Source of the DNA: an uncultured Ligilactobacillus sp.
GTDB taxonomy: Bacteria > Bacillota > Bacilli > Lactobacillales > Lactobacillaceae
Direction: 5' to 3'
Assembly: GCA_934215475.1 (NCBI GenBank)
Contig: CAKPZY010000013.1
Coordinates: 1-46,545, forward strand
Length of the DNA: 46,545 bases
This document shows positions 1-8,611 of the stretch, piece after piece. Position numbers and translations under genes: made by a program. The notes below the pieces were generated by a model. It was given only the letters and a program-made list of their open reading frames with translations. It was not told where the DNA came from and did not search any database. How positions within the stretch are numbered: position 1 is the stretch's first letter; every line of letters starts with the position of its first letter.

Positions 1-4
1 TGAC

Positions 5-982
5 TTAAAAAATAGCCTTGGAAACCAAAAAGATGACCGGCAAAACAAAAACAAATAATACTGTTGTCAAAACTACTAAATCATTACCAAGTGCGTAGTT
101 AGAATGCTTTTGTGTGGCTAACACCGGCAAGATCGCCATCACTGGTGTTCCAGATTGAACCAGCCACACCTGACTATCAATTTTGCTGACTAACCCAGGG
201 AAAAAGATATTCGTCACAACAATAGTCAGATACATTAACAACGGGCCAAGCACGAAACGGCCAATTATCCCTAAGATCTTCGCATTATTGAATTTTAAAC
301 TTTTGAATAATCCAGCGCTATAAAGCATCATCCCGCTATATAAAAGAGCTAGCGGGGTAACTAATTCGCCAAGGAGCTGGGTAGAATCTAGGATGAATAA
401 AGGCATCGAAGTTCCTAACGCAACAAAGACGAAACTTACCAAGAAAGCCAGCAATGGAGGAGATTCTAGAACGCTTATAAAATTCGCTTTCTTTTCCGAA
501 CTGTGATCCTCCAACTGTTTTGGCTGTGGCTCAAGAAAATATTGACCAAAAGCCCAAATCGAAAGGTTATTGGTCAGAAAGTATACCAAAAAACTAGCCA
601 ATCCGATTTTGCCAAATAGTATATTGTTGATCGCCAAACCGATAAAGGTCGTATTAGCATTGACGCTTGCATTTATAAAAACGCCACGATCGCCCTCAGC
701 GAAAACCGGCAAGCGAGATAATAGCCAGCTAACAAAATAATTTAACATCGTTGCGATCACCGGTACTAACAATTTCTGAAACATCGTCAACAAACCATCA
801 CTTGATATATTAGTAAGGACTGAATAAAATATGATAGCTGGTAAACCTATCAAAGTAATTATCTTGGAAACGTCCATTGAAAAATAGTCAGTGACTATAT
901 TCAGACGCATTATAAGAAAACCGACCGTCATAATTATCAATAACACGATCACACTTTGCAAGGCTTCAAAAATCAAAGTCAT
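5..982 (-). CDS. AEC family transporter (auxin efflux carrier / malate permease type)
   Basis: A 325-residue, very hydrophobic protein with about ten membrane segments in two five-helix halves around a polar middle loop (about residues 150-170, rich in K/E/S). This is the layout of the AEC family (Mae/MleP permeases, auxin carriers), which moves organic acids or other anions across the cytoplasmic membrane. Near the N-terminus LPAIIFYSVLTN resembles the conserved first-half signature. The ATG start has a GAAGGTGG ribosome site nine bases upstream. The stop lies at the left edge, so the gene is complete. It stands alone, facing away from the next gene. Substrate cannot be read from sequence; a malate or other carboxylate role is inference from the family. 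Confidence 0.85.
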   Translation of the reverse strand: MTLIFEALQSVIVLLIIMTVGFLIMRLNIVTDYFSMDVSKIITLIGLPAIIFYSVLTNISSDGLLTMFQKLLVPVIATMLNYFVSWLLSRLPVFAEGDRGVFINASVNANTTFIGLAINNILFGKIGLASFLVYFLTNNLSIWAFGQYFLEPQPKQLEDHSSEKKANFISVLESPPLLAFLVSFVFVALGTSMPLFILDSTQLLGELVTPLALLYSGMMLYSAGLFKSLKFNNAKILGIIGRFVLGPLLMYLTIVVTNIFFPGLVSKIDSQVWLVQSGTPVMAILPVLATQKHSNYALGNDLVVLTTVLFVFVLPVIFLVSKAIF

Positions 983-1335
983 TTTATTGATCCACCTTCT
1001 TTTACTTCTTATATATGCTTATAAGAATAAAACAAAACGACGTATTCTTCAAATTACGAAGCCTAAGATCCGCTTCATAAAATTAAGTAATATCACTGAA
1101 TATAGTGAAATGATACCAATTAAGCCTGCAAAACTCTACTGACATTATTATACAAAGAATAAGTAAATTTATTAACTTATTAACCTAACAAATACTAGTA
1201 GATAAGACGCGCACGATATGTTATATTTAAAATGAAGTAAGCGAATTCATAATTACCCTAAAGTAGGGATCGTTAATCTTTTCTTTTTGACTGTCCGCAT
1301 TTCATTAGCAATTCAATCATAAAGAGGTGATCACC
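983..1335. other. AT-rich divergent intergenic region
   Basis: About 350 bases between two divergent genes. It must hold both promoters, but no convincing -35/-10 pair stands out. A TTGACT near 1288 could serve the rightward gene, although no good -10 follows. No RNA gene or repeat is seen. Confidence 0.4.
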
Positions 1336-1734
1336 GTGGAGCAGGCCATTCGAAATATCAACAACATGAGTAAAGAATTAGACCGCATTCTAGACCAATT
1401 AGAAAAATTATCTCTTTCGCTAAAATTTGAACAGCAGCTCTTGCGCACTCCGTTGAATAAAATTATTGCTGACCTTGAATCAATGGTCGACCTTGAATAT
1501 GATGCCGCTTTGATCAAGGACGGAAACTACTCGACTGCGCTCAATGATTTAACGTTTACTGACCAATTTTTTGACCTCGTGATCTCACATTTAATGCACC
1601 TGCAAAGAAACACCCAGGTGAAGCTGACTCGTCAACAAGATGCGTTGATCAGCAAAATCAATAAACAACTCATGCATGTGCAAGGCTCCCTAACGCTGGT
1701 CTTAAACATGTTTGACACGAACACCGAAGCTTAG
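1336..1734 (+). CDS. hypothetical helical protein, 132 aa
   Basis: Not recognised. The open frame begins at a GTG at 1327, but a ribosome site (AGAGGTG, 1323-1329) lies six bases before a second GTG at 1336, so that start is preferred. The protein is soluble and almost all helical, with leucine/isoleucine heptads in the first 45 residues (IRNINNMSKELDRILDQLE) that suggest a coiled coil. There are no cysteines, no signal peptide and no membrane segment. It is followed by a strong terminator and is probably monocistronic. Confidence 0.6.
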   Translation: MEQAIRNINNMSKELDRILDQLEKLSLSLKFEQQLLRTPLNKIIADLESMVDLEYDAALIKDGNYSTALNDLTFTDQFFDLVISHLMHLQRNTQVKLTRQQDALISKINKQLMHVQGSLTLVLNMFDTNTEA

Positions 1735-1847
1735 AACAGACCCTGTGAATGCATGCTTATTGATGAAGTCATGAAATTTATCTGCTCAGATCAGCGGTAA
1801 TCTCCAGCAAAAATTTCAGTGGCTGCTGCGCTTAAATATAGTAAATC

Positions 1848-1883
1848 AACCTTTGTTAATAAAAAAACAAAGGTTATTTTTTA
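1848..1883 (+). terminator. intrinsic terminator
   Basis: Ten-base arms AACCTTTGTT and AACAAAGGTT close an A-rich loop and are followed by ATTTTTT. It ends the hypothetical gene and insulates the aldehyde dehydrogenase gene downstream. Confidence 0.85.
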
Positions 1884-1913
1884 TTAATCTGACCAAGAGG
1901 GTTATACTTATTC

Positions 1914-1927
1914 TGTAAACGTTTTAA
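1914..1927 (+). promoter_or_regulatory. possible CcpA cre site
   Basis: TGTAAACGTTTTAA matches the cre consensus TGWNANCGNTNWCA at all but the next-to-last base. It lies just downstream of a TATACT that could be a -10 box, so CcpA bound here would block transcription of the aldehyde dehydrogenase. This is a pattern match only. Confidence 0.4.
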
Positions 1928-1952
1928 TATCAAATACAAGGAGTGATTCTTA

Positions 1953-3323
1953 ATGGCATACAAAACGACGTATCCATACACTGGCGAGGTTCTTCAGGAA
2001 TATTCCAACCAAAGTGCCAAAGACCTTGAACAAGCTCTGGAAACTGGACACCAGCTTTATAAGACTTGGCGTGAGTCCCCAGTTGCTGATCGAGCAAAAA
2101 CTTTGCACAAAGTGGCTGAACTGATCAAGGAAAGACGAGAAGAATTGGCCAAGGCCATGACTTACGACATGGGTAAGCTTTTAACAGAAGCTGAGGGCGA
2201 AGTCGATCTTTGTGCAGCGATTGTGGAGTACTATGCACAAAATGGCGAAAAGTTTATGGAGTCTGTTCCGTTAGAAAGCCCTGCTGGACGCGCCTATTAT
2301 GCTAAACAAGCAACTGGTGTAATAGTAGCGGTAGAACCTTGGAACTTTCCACTGTACCAGGTCGTTCGTGTCTTCGCACCTAACTTCATCGTAGGCAACC
2401 CTATGATCTTGAAACATGCTTCGATCTGTGCAACATCAGCTAAAAAATTCGCCGAACTTGTTTTAGACGCCGGAGCACCTAAAGGCGCACTCAACAATAT
2501 GTTCATCGGCTATGACCTTGTCAGCAAGGCGATCCGCGATCCTCGGGTAGCTGGAGTATGCTTGACTGGTTCCGAACGTGGCGGAGCTTCAGTTGGCAAA
2601 GAGGCTGGCGAAGCATTAAAGAAATCTACCTTGGAACTGGGCGGTAACGATGCTTTCATTATCTTGGACGACGCTGACTGGGATGAAGTCAAAAAAGTAG
2701 CTCCCGGTGCCCGCCTTTATAATGCCGGCCAGGTCTGCACCTCTTCCAAGCGTTTTATCGTTATGGCTGACAAATACGATGAATTCGTACAGGTCATGAA
2801 AGATGCATTCTCACAGGCTAAGGTTGGTGACCCAATGGATAAAGATACAGTGGTTGCCCCGTTATCTTCCCAGAGTGCCAAAGAAACGCTGCAAAAACAA
2901 GTTGATGCTGCAATCAAAGGCGGTGCCACACTTGTCTATGGTAACGAGCCGATCGACAGCAAAGGTTTCTTCTTCCAGCCAACGATCTTGACAGACATCG
3001 CTAAAGACAATCCAGCCTACAATCAGGAATTGTTTGGTCCAGTGGCTTCGATCTACAAAGTCAACTCCGAACAAGAAGCGATCGATATCGCTAATGATTC
3101 AAGTTACGGCTTGGGCAATACGATCTTTTCCAGCAACCGCGAACACGCTCAGGAAGTTGCAGAAAAAATCGAAACAGGCATGTCCTTTATCAATTCAGGC
3201 TGGACATCCTTACCAGAATTACCGTTTGGCGGGGTCAAAAATTCTGGCTATGGCCGTGAGCTTAGCGAGTTAGGTTTCGATGCCTTTGTTAACCAACATT
3301 TAGTTTTTGAACCAAATAACTAA
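1953..3323 (+). CDS. gabD: NAD(P)-dependent aldehyde dehydrogenase, succinate-semialdehyde dehydrogenase type
   Basis: A 456-residue ALDH superfamily enzyme that oxidises an aldehyde to its acid with NAD(P)+ in the cytoplasm. Visible are the substrate-anchoring EPWNFP (Asn131), the general base in LELGG (Glu228), and the nucleophile in NAGQVCTSSKR (Cys262). The C-terminus ELPFGGVKNSGYGRELSELG is typical of the short GabD/SSADH group common in lactic acid bacteria. The ATG follows an AAGGAG site. It is monocistronic, with a terminator at each end and a possible cre site at the promoter, which suggests carbon-catabolite control. Succinate semialdehyde is the usual substrate of the group, but no GABA genes are nearby, so the true substrate is uncertain. 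Confidence 0.88.
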   Translation: MAYKTTYPYTGEVLQEYSNQSAKDLEQALETGHQLYKTWRESPVADRAKTLHKVAELIKERREELAKAMTYDMGKLLTEAEGEVDLCAAIVEYYAQNGEKFMESVPLESPAGRAYYAKQATGVIVAVEPWNFPLYQVVRVFAPNFIVGNPMILKHASICATSAKKFAELVLDAGAPKGALNNMFIGYDLVSKAIRDPRVAGVCLTGSERGGASVGKEAGEALKKSTLELGGNDAFIILDDADWDEVKKVAPGARLYNAGQVCTSSKRFIVMADKYDEFVQVMKDAFSQAKVGDPMDKDTVVAPLSSQSAKETLQKQVDAAIKGGATLVYGNEPIDSKGFFFQPTILTDIAKDNPAYNQELFGPVASIYKVNSEQEAIDIANDSSYGLGNTIFSSNREHAQEVAEKIETGMSFINSGWTSLPELPFGGVKNSGYGRELSELGFDAFVNQHLVFEPNN

Positions 3324-3361
3324 GTTAGCAAATAATTTGATCTGAGGTTTCCTAATATTTT

Positions 3362-3405
3362 AAAAACAGTCATCGTTGGCACTGAAACTGACGGTGACTG
3401 TTTTT
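3362..3405 (+). terminator. intrinsic terminator after the aldehyde dehydrogenase gene
   Basis: AAACAGTCATCGT pairs with ACGGTGACTGTTT with one mismatch, and a run of T follows. Confidence 0.8.
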
Positions 3406-3522
3406 ATAAAACGTGGAGTCGTTCGCTTGATTCATTGGCCAACCCACCAATATATGTAAATTTTCTAACCTAAGAAGATAATTTAAGCAGAAACTTCACT
3501 TTAAAACAAAGGAAGATGCTAT

Positions 3523-5148
3523 ATGAAAGTAAGAAACAAGGTAACCTTAACTATGATGATCCTGGCATTTGGCTTAGCTCTGACTAGCTGCAGCTCAAAG
3601 TCTGCCAATGGTTCAGGCAAGCAGGTACTCAACTGGAGTGAACAAACAGAACTCTCATCATTGGATCCGTCAAAGGCTACTGATTCGGAAAGCTTTGACA
3701 TGCTGGGCAATTCAATGGAAGGTCTCTACCGTTTGGGCAAAGATTCAAAAGTTGAACCTGGGATCGCCAAAGCCACGAAGATCAGCAAAAATAAATTACA
3801 TTATACATTCACTCTGCGCAAGGGAGCTAAATGGAGCAATGGTGATCCGGTAACCGCTCAAAATTTTGTATATTCTTGGCAGCGCACCATTGATCCAAAG
3901 ACAGGTTCTTCATACTCATATCTTTTTGATGGGATCGCCAATGCCAATTCTATTATCAATGGCAAAAAAAGCCCTACATCCTTGGGGATCAAAGCCGACG
4001 GTAAATATACCTTAAAGGTTACTCTGGATAAACAGGTACCTTATTTCAAATTGCTGATGGGTTTTCCTGTTTTCTTTCCACAAAATGAAAAAACAGTCAA
4101 AAAATATGGTTCTAAATACGGGACAGAATCAAAATACATGGTCTATAACGGACCATTTTCTATGTCCGGTTGGACCGGTGCTAACTTAAGCTGGAAGTTT
4201 ATTAAAAATAAGCATTACTGGGATAAAAAGAACGTTAAGTTAGCTGGTATCAATTTTAAAGTGAACAAGAGCCCAGCAACAGCCTATAACTTATATCAAT
4301 CAGGTAAAAGCGATATGTCACAGTTAAGCACAGAACAGGCTAAACAATTAAGCAAGAAGCCAGGCTTTAGAGTTGAAAAAAGCGGTCAGATGACATACTT
4401 GGAATTCAACCAGACCCAAGCTGCGTTTAAAAATGCCAATATCCGTAAAGCTATCTCACTAGCTATCAACCGGAAGCAAATGGCAAGCAAAATAATGGGC
4501 CAGGGAACCGAATTGCCAAACGGCCTTGTCTCTCATGGATTGGCCAAAAACAATGGCAAAGATTTTTCACAGCAAGCTAAAACCAACGACTTGCGTTATG
4601 ACCCAACACTGGCCAAAACTTTGTTGAACAAGGGTTTAACCGAGACAGGACAAAAAGAATTACAGTTCACTCTTCTTGGGGCTGATACAGATCAGAGCAA
4701 GGATGTGACAGCCTTCCTGCAAAGCCAGTTAGAACAACATCTGGGCACAAAAGTCAGGGTAAATGTGTCGAACGTTCCATTAAAGACCAGATTGTCGCGT
4801 TCGCGTGCCGGCGACTTCGACGTGGTCGTCGCCAACTGGGTCGCAGATTACGCAGATCCGATCACCTTTATGGAGCTATTCACGACTAACAATGATTACA
4901 ACGATGGTTCTTGGTCCAATGCTTCATATGACAAACTGATCAAGGCAGCAAAATCCACTGATGCACCTGATAAAGATAAACGGTGGAATGATATGATCCA
5001 AGCCTCAAAGATCTTAAGTAAAGACATGGGAGTTTCACCTCTCTACCAGCAAAATTCTCCTGAGATGGTCAACCCGCATGTCAAAGGCTTGGTGGAAAAT
5101 GCAGCTGGCGTTGTGTATAACTGGAAAAATACGTACTTGAGCAAGTAG
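3523..5148 (+). CDS. oppA: oligopeptide ABC transporter substrate-binding lipoprotein (OppA family)
   Basis: A 541-residue SBP_bac_5 family protein. The N-terminus is a lipoprotein signal (K/R-rich start, hydrophobic stretch, lipobox LTSC with the modified Cys at residue 23), so the mature protein sits on the outer face of the membrane. Family motifs include YTFTLRKGAKWSNGDPVTAQ (about residues 95-115) and the C-terminal lobe DFDVVVANWVADYADP. It captures peptides for an Opp-type importer. No permease or ATPase gene is next to it, so this is an orphan binding protein that probably feeds a transporter encoded elsewhere. The ATG follows an AAGGAAG site. A terminator-like hairpin lies downstream. 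Confidence 0.9.
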   Translation: MKVRNKVTLTMMILAFGLALTSCSSKSANGSGKQVLNWSEQTELSSLDPSKATDSESFDMLGNSMEGLYRLGKDSKVEPGIAKATKISKNKLHYTFTLRKGAKWSNGDPVTAQNFVYSWQRTIDPKTGSSYSYLFDGIANANSIINGKKSPTSLGIKADGKYTLKVTLDKQVPYFKLLMGFPVFFPQNEKTVKKYGSKYGTESKYMVYNGPFSMSGWTGANLSWKFIKNKHYWDKKNVKLAGINFKVNKSPATAYNLYQSGKSDMSQLSTEQAKQLSKKPGFRVEKSGQMTYLEFNQTQAAFKNANIRKAISLAINRKQMASKIMGQGTELPNGLVSHGLAKNNGKDFSQQAKTNDLRYDPTLAKTLLNKGLTETGQKELQFTLLGADTDQSKDVTAFLQSQLEQHLGTKVRVNVSNVPLKTRLSRSRAGDFDVVVANWVADYADPITFMELFTTNNDYNDGSWSNASYDKLIKAAKSTDAPDKDKRWNDMIQASKILSKDMGVSPLYQQNSPEMVNPHVKGLVENAAGVVYNWKNTYLSK

Positions 5149-5218
5149 CCAAGCATCAGTAATTGTGGATTTTGAGCGTTAATTAAGGTCAGCAACAATA
5201 ATTTTGCAACTAAAAAAG

Positions 5219-5261
5219 CAGTTGATATTCACTTTAAACCGGTGATCTATCAACTGTTTTT
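5219..5261. terminator. intrinsic terminator, possibly bidirectional
   Basis: CAGTTGATA and TATCAACTG form nine perfect pairs. T5 follows on the plus strand and an A-run precedes it, so it can serve both the oppA transcript and the leftward small gene. Confidence 0.75.
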
Positions 5262-5315
5262 GCTTACATTACATATAATGGCGAAAAGTTTCATTTTCAT
5301 ATTGATATTTTCAGC

Positions 5316-5576
5316 TTACGCTTGATTGTTTTCTTGCAAAAAACGACTCTCAATTTTATTTTGCAGTTTTTTCAACTTCGAGGCCGGATCGCTCGCTTCT
5401 TGATCAGAATTATACCTTCTGATCTGACCCATCAAATTACTAAAATCCAATAATGACAAAACATATGTCCGATCAGTCAGTTTTTTATCTTCATGGTACT
5501 TTTTCAAAATCTTGCGTTTAGGACCAACATAGAGATCATAGTCCCGGAACTGCGCAATTAAATCATTTTTTGTCAA
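5316..5576 (-). CDS. small hypothetical protein, 86 aa, FxDYxLY...IExxFL family
   Basis: Function not recognised. A soluble, highly charged 86-residue protein. Its N-terminal LIAQFRDYDLY and C-terminal KIESRFLQ match two other small proteins here (5972-6244 and 23324-23587) at the same relative places, so the three look like diverged paralogues. The middle is lysine/arginine-rich and lacks the QRFSM segment the other two share. The start is TTG, with AGGGAGG eight bases upstream. It has no membrane segment and no partner gene. Confidence 0.65.
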   Translation of the reverse strand: MTKNDLIAQFRDYDLYVGPKRKILKKYHEDKKLTDRTYVLSLLDFSNLMGQIRRYNSDQEASDPASKLKKLQNKIESRFLQENNQA

Positions 5577-5971
5577 AAATATTACCTCCCTTTGTTCAAG
5601 TATAATCCTTTTTAGGTTAAATTTTCAAAAAGACAGTCAGTTTTCTATAATTTTCACATGAAAAAATATTAACATCAAGGAAAAAAACAGCATTGATAAA
5701 TTCTCTTGCGACTAGGTTAATAAGTTCGGATCTACGGTGAAGCAAAGGTTGGATGTACTCGATAAATGGATTCATAAAAGTCTTGCCACAGCTCACTTTT
5801 TAAGCGTTACCTTGAAAATTTTTGCTTAGATCACTTTAGGAGCACACTTGCTGCTTTCTTTAACATTTGCGCTGGTTTGTTAGCTGTTCGATGCCCAATA
5901 CGAATACATGACTGCAAAAAAATTAGGCAAACCATGAAAAATGCCTAACTCAACATTTGCCATCATTTGCC
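5577..5971. other. gene-free stretch between two small paralogous genes
   Basis: About 395 bases. The right end (5915-5948) is the terminator of the 5972-6244 gene. The rest must hold the promoter of the 5316-5576 gene, but no clear box pair was found. No reading frame, RNA gene or repeat is supported. Confidence 0.4.
5915..5948 (-). terminator. intrinsic terminator (leftward)
   Basis: TTAGGCA and TGCCTAA are seven-base arms; on the minus strand the hairpin is followed by TTTTTTT. It ends the GNAT - small protein transcript. Confidence 0.75.
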
Positions 5972-6244
5972 CTAATTCTTGGTCAGAAATTGCTGCTCAA
6001 TATATTTTTTGATGATCTTGCCCTTATCTGCTTGTGCGTGCCGATACTGGTTAATATAATTCTTTAAATAGGCCAGCGCTTCTGGCGAGAAACTGTACTT
6101 TTTATCTTCCCACCCGTACTTTGCAACCATGTCCATACTAAAACGCTGCACCACATTGTCATGCTCATCGGCGTATAACGCAAAATCAGGAAAGTCGATC
6201 AATAATTTATATCCGTTTAATTCATTATCTAGTTCATGTGCCAT
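5972..6244 (-). CDS. small hypothetical protein, 90 aa, FxDFxLY...IEQQFL family
   Basis: Function not recognised. A 90-residue soluble protein with FPDFALY near residue 20, VVQRFSMDMVAKYGW at about 32-46, and a C-terminal helix ending YIEQQFL. The same three blocks occur in order in the 23324-23587 protein (FADYCLY, IEQRFSMEHFVARGF, EIEHQFL), and the first and last occur in the 5316-5576 protein. It starts at ATG after AAGGGGCG. It lies 38 bases downstream of the acetyltransferase gene on the same strand and is probably co-transcribed with it. Confidence 0.7.
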   Translation of the reverse strand: MAHELDNELNGYKLLIDFPDFALYADEHDNVVQRFSMDMVAKYGWEDKKYSFSPEALAYLKNYINQYRHAQADKGKIIKKYIEQQFLTKN

Positions 6245-6282
6245 CGTGCTTCGCCCCTTTGTTTCGCGATCCGATCCCCCAT

Positions 6283-6795
6283 TCAGCCCTTATTTTTTAG
6301 TTTCATAAAGTCACGTTTCATAATAGCCATAAAATGACTGTCGCGATAAGACCCATTCGCATAAAACTGTTCTTTCATGGTGCCTTCCAAGTGAAAACCA
6401 AGCTTTTTATAAATATGGATCGCCGCTTTATTGGCTGTATCCACATATAAATAAACTTTGTGCATATTCAAAATGAAAAATGCATGTTCCAGTGCTTTTT
6501 TCATTGCCTGCTGGGCGAGCCTTCTTCCGCGAAACCTGCTCATCACGATCACTTGGATCTCACACGTGCGGGGAATATAATCAATATCTATCAGTTCCAC
6601 GACGCCTGCAAACTCATCCGCTTCCTCAATCACAAATCGTCGTTCGTGAGTATCATGAATATGTTTCCGGTACAGCTCTTCTAGCTCATCATAAGATTCA
6701 TACGGTTCCTCAAACCAGTATGCCATAGTGTCTCTTTGATTGTTTATCTTGTGGATCTCTTTTAGGTCTTTCCGTTCTAATGGTCTGATCAGCAA
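6283..6795 (-). CDS. GNAT family N-acetyltransferase
   Basis: A 170-residue acetyl-CoA-dependent acetyltransferase of the RimJ/SpeG-like branch. It opens with LIRPLERKDLKEIHKIN and carries the acetyl-CoA pyrophosphate loop as RFRGRRLAQQA (about residues 89-99, R/Q-x-x-G-x-G/A type). KVYLYVDTANKAAIHIYKKLGFHLEGTM is the usual C-terminal half. SpeG-like spermidine acetylation is possible, but protein or small-molecule targets cannot be told apart. The start is a TTG seven bases after GAGGGGTG. It probably shares a transcript with the small unknown protein downstream. Confidence 0.85.
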   Translation of the reverse strand: MLIRPLERKDLKEIHKINNQRDTMAYWFEEPYESYDELEELYRKHIHDTHERRFVIEEADEFAGVVELIDIDYIPRTCEIQVIVMSRFRGRRLAQQAMKKALEHAFFILNMHKVYLYVDTANKAAIHIYKKLGFHLEGTMKEQFYANGSYRDSHFMAIMKRDFMKLKNKG

Positions 6796-6897
6796 ACTAA
6801 CACACCCCTCTTCATTATTCTAACAAAGGTTTACCTTTTCACAAGAAAAATGTGCTATAAATCATTAAAATAAAAGTTTTTCTTAATCAATCGACAT

Positions 6898-6940
6898 TAA
6901 AAAAGGAGCCAGCGGTAATAGCGCCGCCAGCTCCTTTTTA
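6898..6940 (-). terminator. intrinsic terminator after hsp20
   Basis: AAAAAGGAGC and GCTCCTTTTT are ten-base arms around a GC-rich centre; T5 follows on the minus strand. Confidence 0.85.
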
Positions 6941-6973
6941 ATCTGTTCTTCCATTAACCAATACTGTTAAAGA

Positions 6974-7399
6974 TCAGCCAATTTCAATTTTGTGTCCAGT
7001 TTCTTTTTTAGCATCTTTTGCTAAATCAATTGTCAACACACCTTGATCTGACTTAGCAGAGATCTTATCTGCATCAACGTTAGGAAGGTAATAATTACGA
7101 ACAAACTGCCCATAAGAACGCTCGCTTGCTAAAACATTACCTTTCTCATCCTTACGGTCGATACTGGAATCTCTTTTGGCCTTGATGCTCAAATTTCCAT
7201 CATGATAAGAGAGATCAATATTATCTTTATCTACCCCAGGAAGATCTACTGTAACTTGATAACCCTTATCACTCTCAGTAATATCGCTCTTCATATCTTT
7301 AGTTGAATCGTCTGTCAAGAATGAGTCGCCAAAATCATCTAAGAAACCATGGCCCATATTCATCAATTCATTCAAGTTATTTGCTAATTCATTATTCAT
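6974..7399 (-). CDS. hsp20: small heat-shock protein, Hsp20/alpha-crystallin family
   Basis: A 141-residue ATP-independent holdase chaperone. After a Met/Asn/Gly-rich N-terminal arm, the alpha-crystallin domain runs from about residue 38 (DITESDKGYQVTVDLPGVDK) to the C-terminus and includes the usual NIDLSYHDGNLSIKAKR and GVLTIDLAK blocks. A short tail ends in KIEIG, which resembles the I-x-I anchor for oligomer assembly. It is monocistronic. The promoter overlaps a perfect CtsR operator (see 7435-7464), so heat-induced derepression is expected. Confidence 0.93.
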   Translation of the reverse strand: MNNELANNLNELMNMGHGFLDDFGDSFLTDDSTKDMKSDITESDKGYQVTVDLPGVDKDNIDLSYHDGNLSIKAKRDSSIDRKDEKGNVLASERSYGQFVRNYYLPNVDADKISAKSDQGVLTIDLAKDAKKETGHKIEIG

Positions 7400-7434
7400 A
7401 ATATCTAGTTCTCCTTTCCTTCTTTACATTTTAT

Positions 7435-7464
7435 ATAATACACCATTGGTCAAAGAAGGTCAAA
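7435..7464 (-). promoter_or_regulatory. hsp20 promoter overlapping a CtsR operator
   Basis: The plus strand 7448-7464 reads GGTCAAA-GAA-GGTCAAA, a perfect CtsR direct heptad repeat with its three-base spacer. On the minus strand the first heptad supplies -35 TTGACC (7458-7463). Seventeen bases later comes -10 TATTAT (7435-7440), 36 bases before the hsp20 start. A bound repressor would cover the -35 box. Confidence 0.85.
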
Positions 7465-7548
7465 CATCTAAATTGACCTTAAAAATGCCCATATATGTTG
7501 GGTTAACTATGGTTATAGCGTAACTATCCAACAACTACCGACTAAATT

Positions 7549-7565
7549 CGTCAAATATTGTCAAA
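7549..7565. promoter_or_regulatory. second, imperfect CtsR-like box
   Basis: CGTCAAA-TAT-TGTCAAA has the right spacing and mismatches only at the first base of each heptad. It lies about 85 bases upstream of the main box and might add to repression, or be chance. Confidence 0.35.
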
Positions 7566-7645
7566 CTCCGTTAGCAGCAACTCTGCATCCAAATTAGAAC
7601 AGACAAATTCCTAGTTTTTTTCGAATCCAGCTTTTAAATAAACGT

Positions 7646-8611
7646 TTATCCGTGAGCCACGTTTTTCTTCTTTCCACTCAGGAATCCTATTAAATTGTCT
7701 ACTGCAATATCCAGTAAACGTTTCCTTGTTTCCAAAGGAGCCCATGCGATGTGCGGAGTAATGTAACAGTTTTGAGCCGTTAATAAAGGACTGGTTTCCT
7801 CGATCGGTTCGTGCGTGGCTACATCAACGGCCGCAGCGGATATTTTACCGGTAGTAAGTGCACGGGCAACATCCCCCTCATTGAGCAAACCACCCCGGGC
7901 GGTGTTCAGAAGTATCACTCCATCTTTCATTTTATTTATACTGGACTTGTCTATCATAGTAGTTGTTTCTGGAGTCTGAGGAACATGCAAGCTAATAACA
8001 TCGGAGCGTTGAAACAATTCATCTAGGCTGACCTGTTTGAGCCATGTTTTTTCTGCCGGTTTTGGCCGGTGGTTATAATAAATGACGTCCATTCCAAAGG
8101 AGTGTCCGATGTCAGCCACTTTATGAGCGATCCGGCCAAAACCAACTAGTCCCAATGTTTTGCCTTTAAGTTCCATTAGAGGCTTGGCCCAAAAAGTAAA
8201 GTCAGGATTACTTGACCACTTGCCTGCATGAACTAACTGGTTATGCAAACCAACATGACTGGTGATCTCCAATAATAACGCAAATGTAAATTGTGCTACA
8301 GCATTGGTCCCGTATGCTGGTATATTGGTGACCGTTATCCCAGCTTTGGTAGCTGCAGTCACGTCGACCACATTGTATCCTGTAGCCAAAACACCTACGT
8401 ATTCAATGTTAGGAGCGGCAGTGAGCACTGCTTGAGTAAGCGGAGTCTTGTTGGTCAAAACGATCGGCGCATCCCCGATCCTTTGTAAAATTTCTTGTTC
8501 ATCATCGTCTGGCGTTCTGTCGTAGATCTTGCATTCGCCGATTTTTTTCACTGGGTCCCAGTCCAAATCACCCGGATTTAAAGCATAGCCATCCAAAATT
8601 ACTATTTTCAA
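7646..8611 (-). CDS. D-2-hydroxyacid dehydrogenase (NAD-dependent)
   Basis: A 321-residue enzyme of the D-isomer 2-hydroxyacid dehydrogenase family, closest in look to glycerate/hydroxypyruvate reductases. It interconverts a 2-keto acid and a D-2-hydroxy acid with NAD(P)H. The Rossmann motif GLVGFGRIAHKVADIG lies at about residues 145-160. The catalytic triad is seen as Arg in NTARGG, Glu in DVATHEP and His in ITPHIAW. The frame is open to a GTG at 8620, but AGAGG sits only two bases before that codon. A TTG at 8611 has 11-base spacing and gives MKIVILDGYALNPGD, the usual start of this family, so it is preferred. Confidence 0.85.
   Translation of the reverse strand: MKIVILDGYALNPGDLDWDPVKKIGECKIYDRTPDDDEQEILQRIGDAPIVLTNKTPLTQAVLTAAPNIEYVGVLATGYNVVDVTAATKAGITVTNIPAYGTNAVAQFTFALLLEITSHVGLHNQLVHAGKWSSNPDFTFWAKPLMELKGKTLGLVGFGRIAHKVADIGHSFGMDVIYYNHRPKPAEKTWLKQVSLDELFQRSDVISLHVPQTPETTTMIDKSSINKMKDGVILLNTARGGLLNEGDVARALTTGKISAAAVDVATHEPIEETSPLLTAQNCYITPHIAWAPLETRKRLLDIAVDNLIGFLSGKKKNVAHG

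Noticed and set aside
891..1142. 83-codon plus-strand frame over the AEC start region
   Set aside because: It overlaps the AEC gene on the other strand and has low-complexity I/K/T-rich content typical of AT-rich noncoding DNA.
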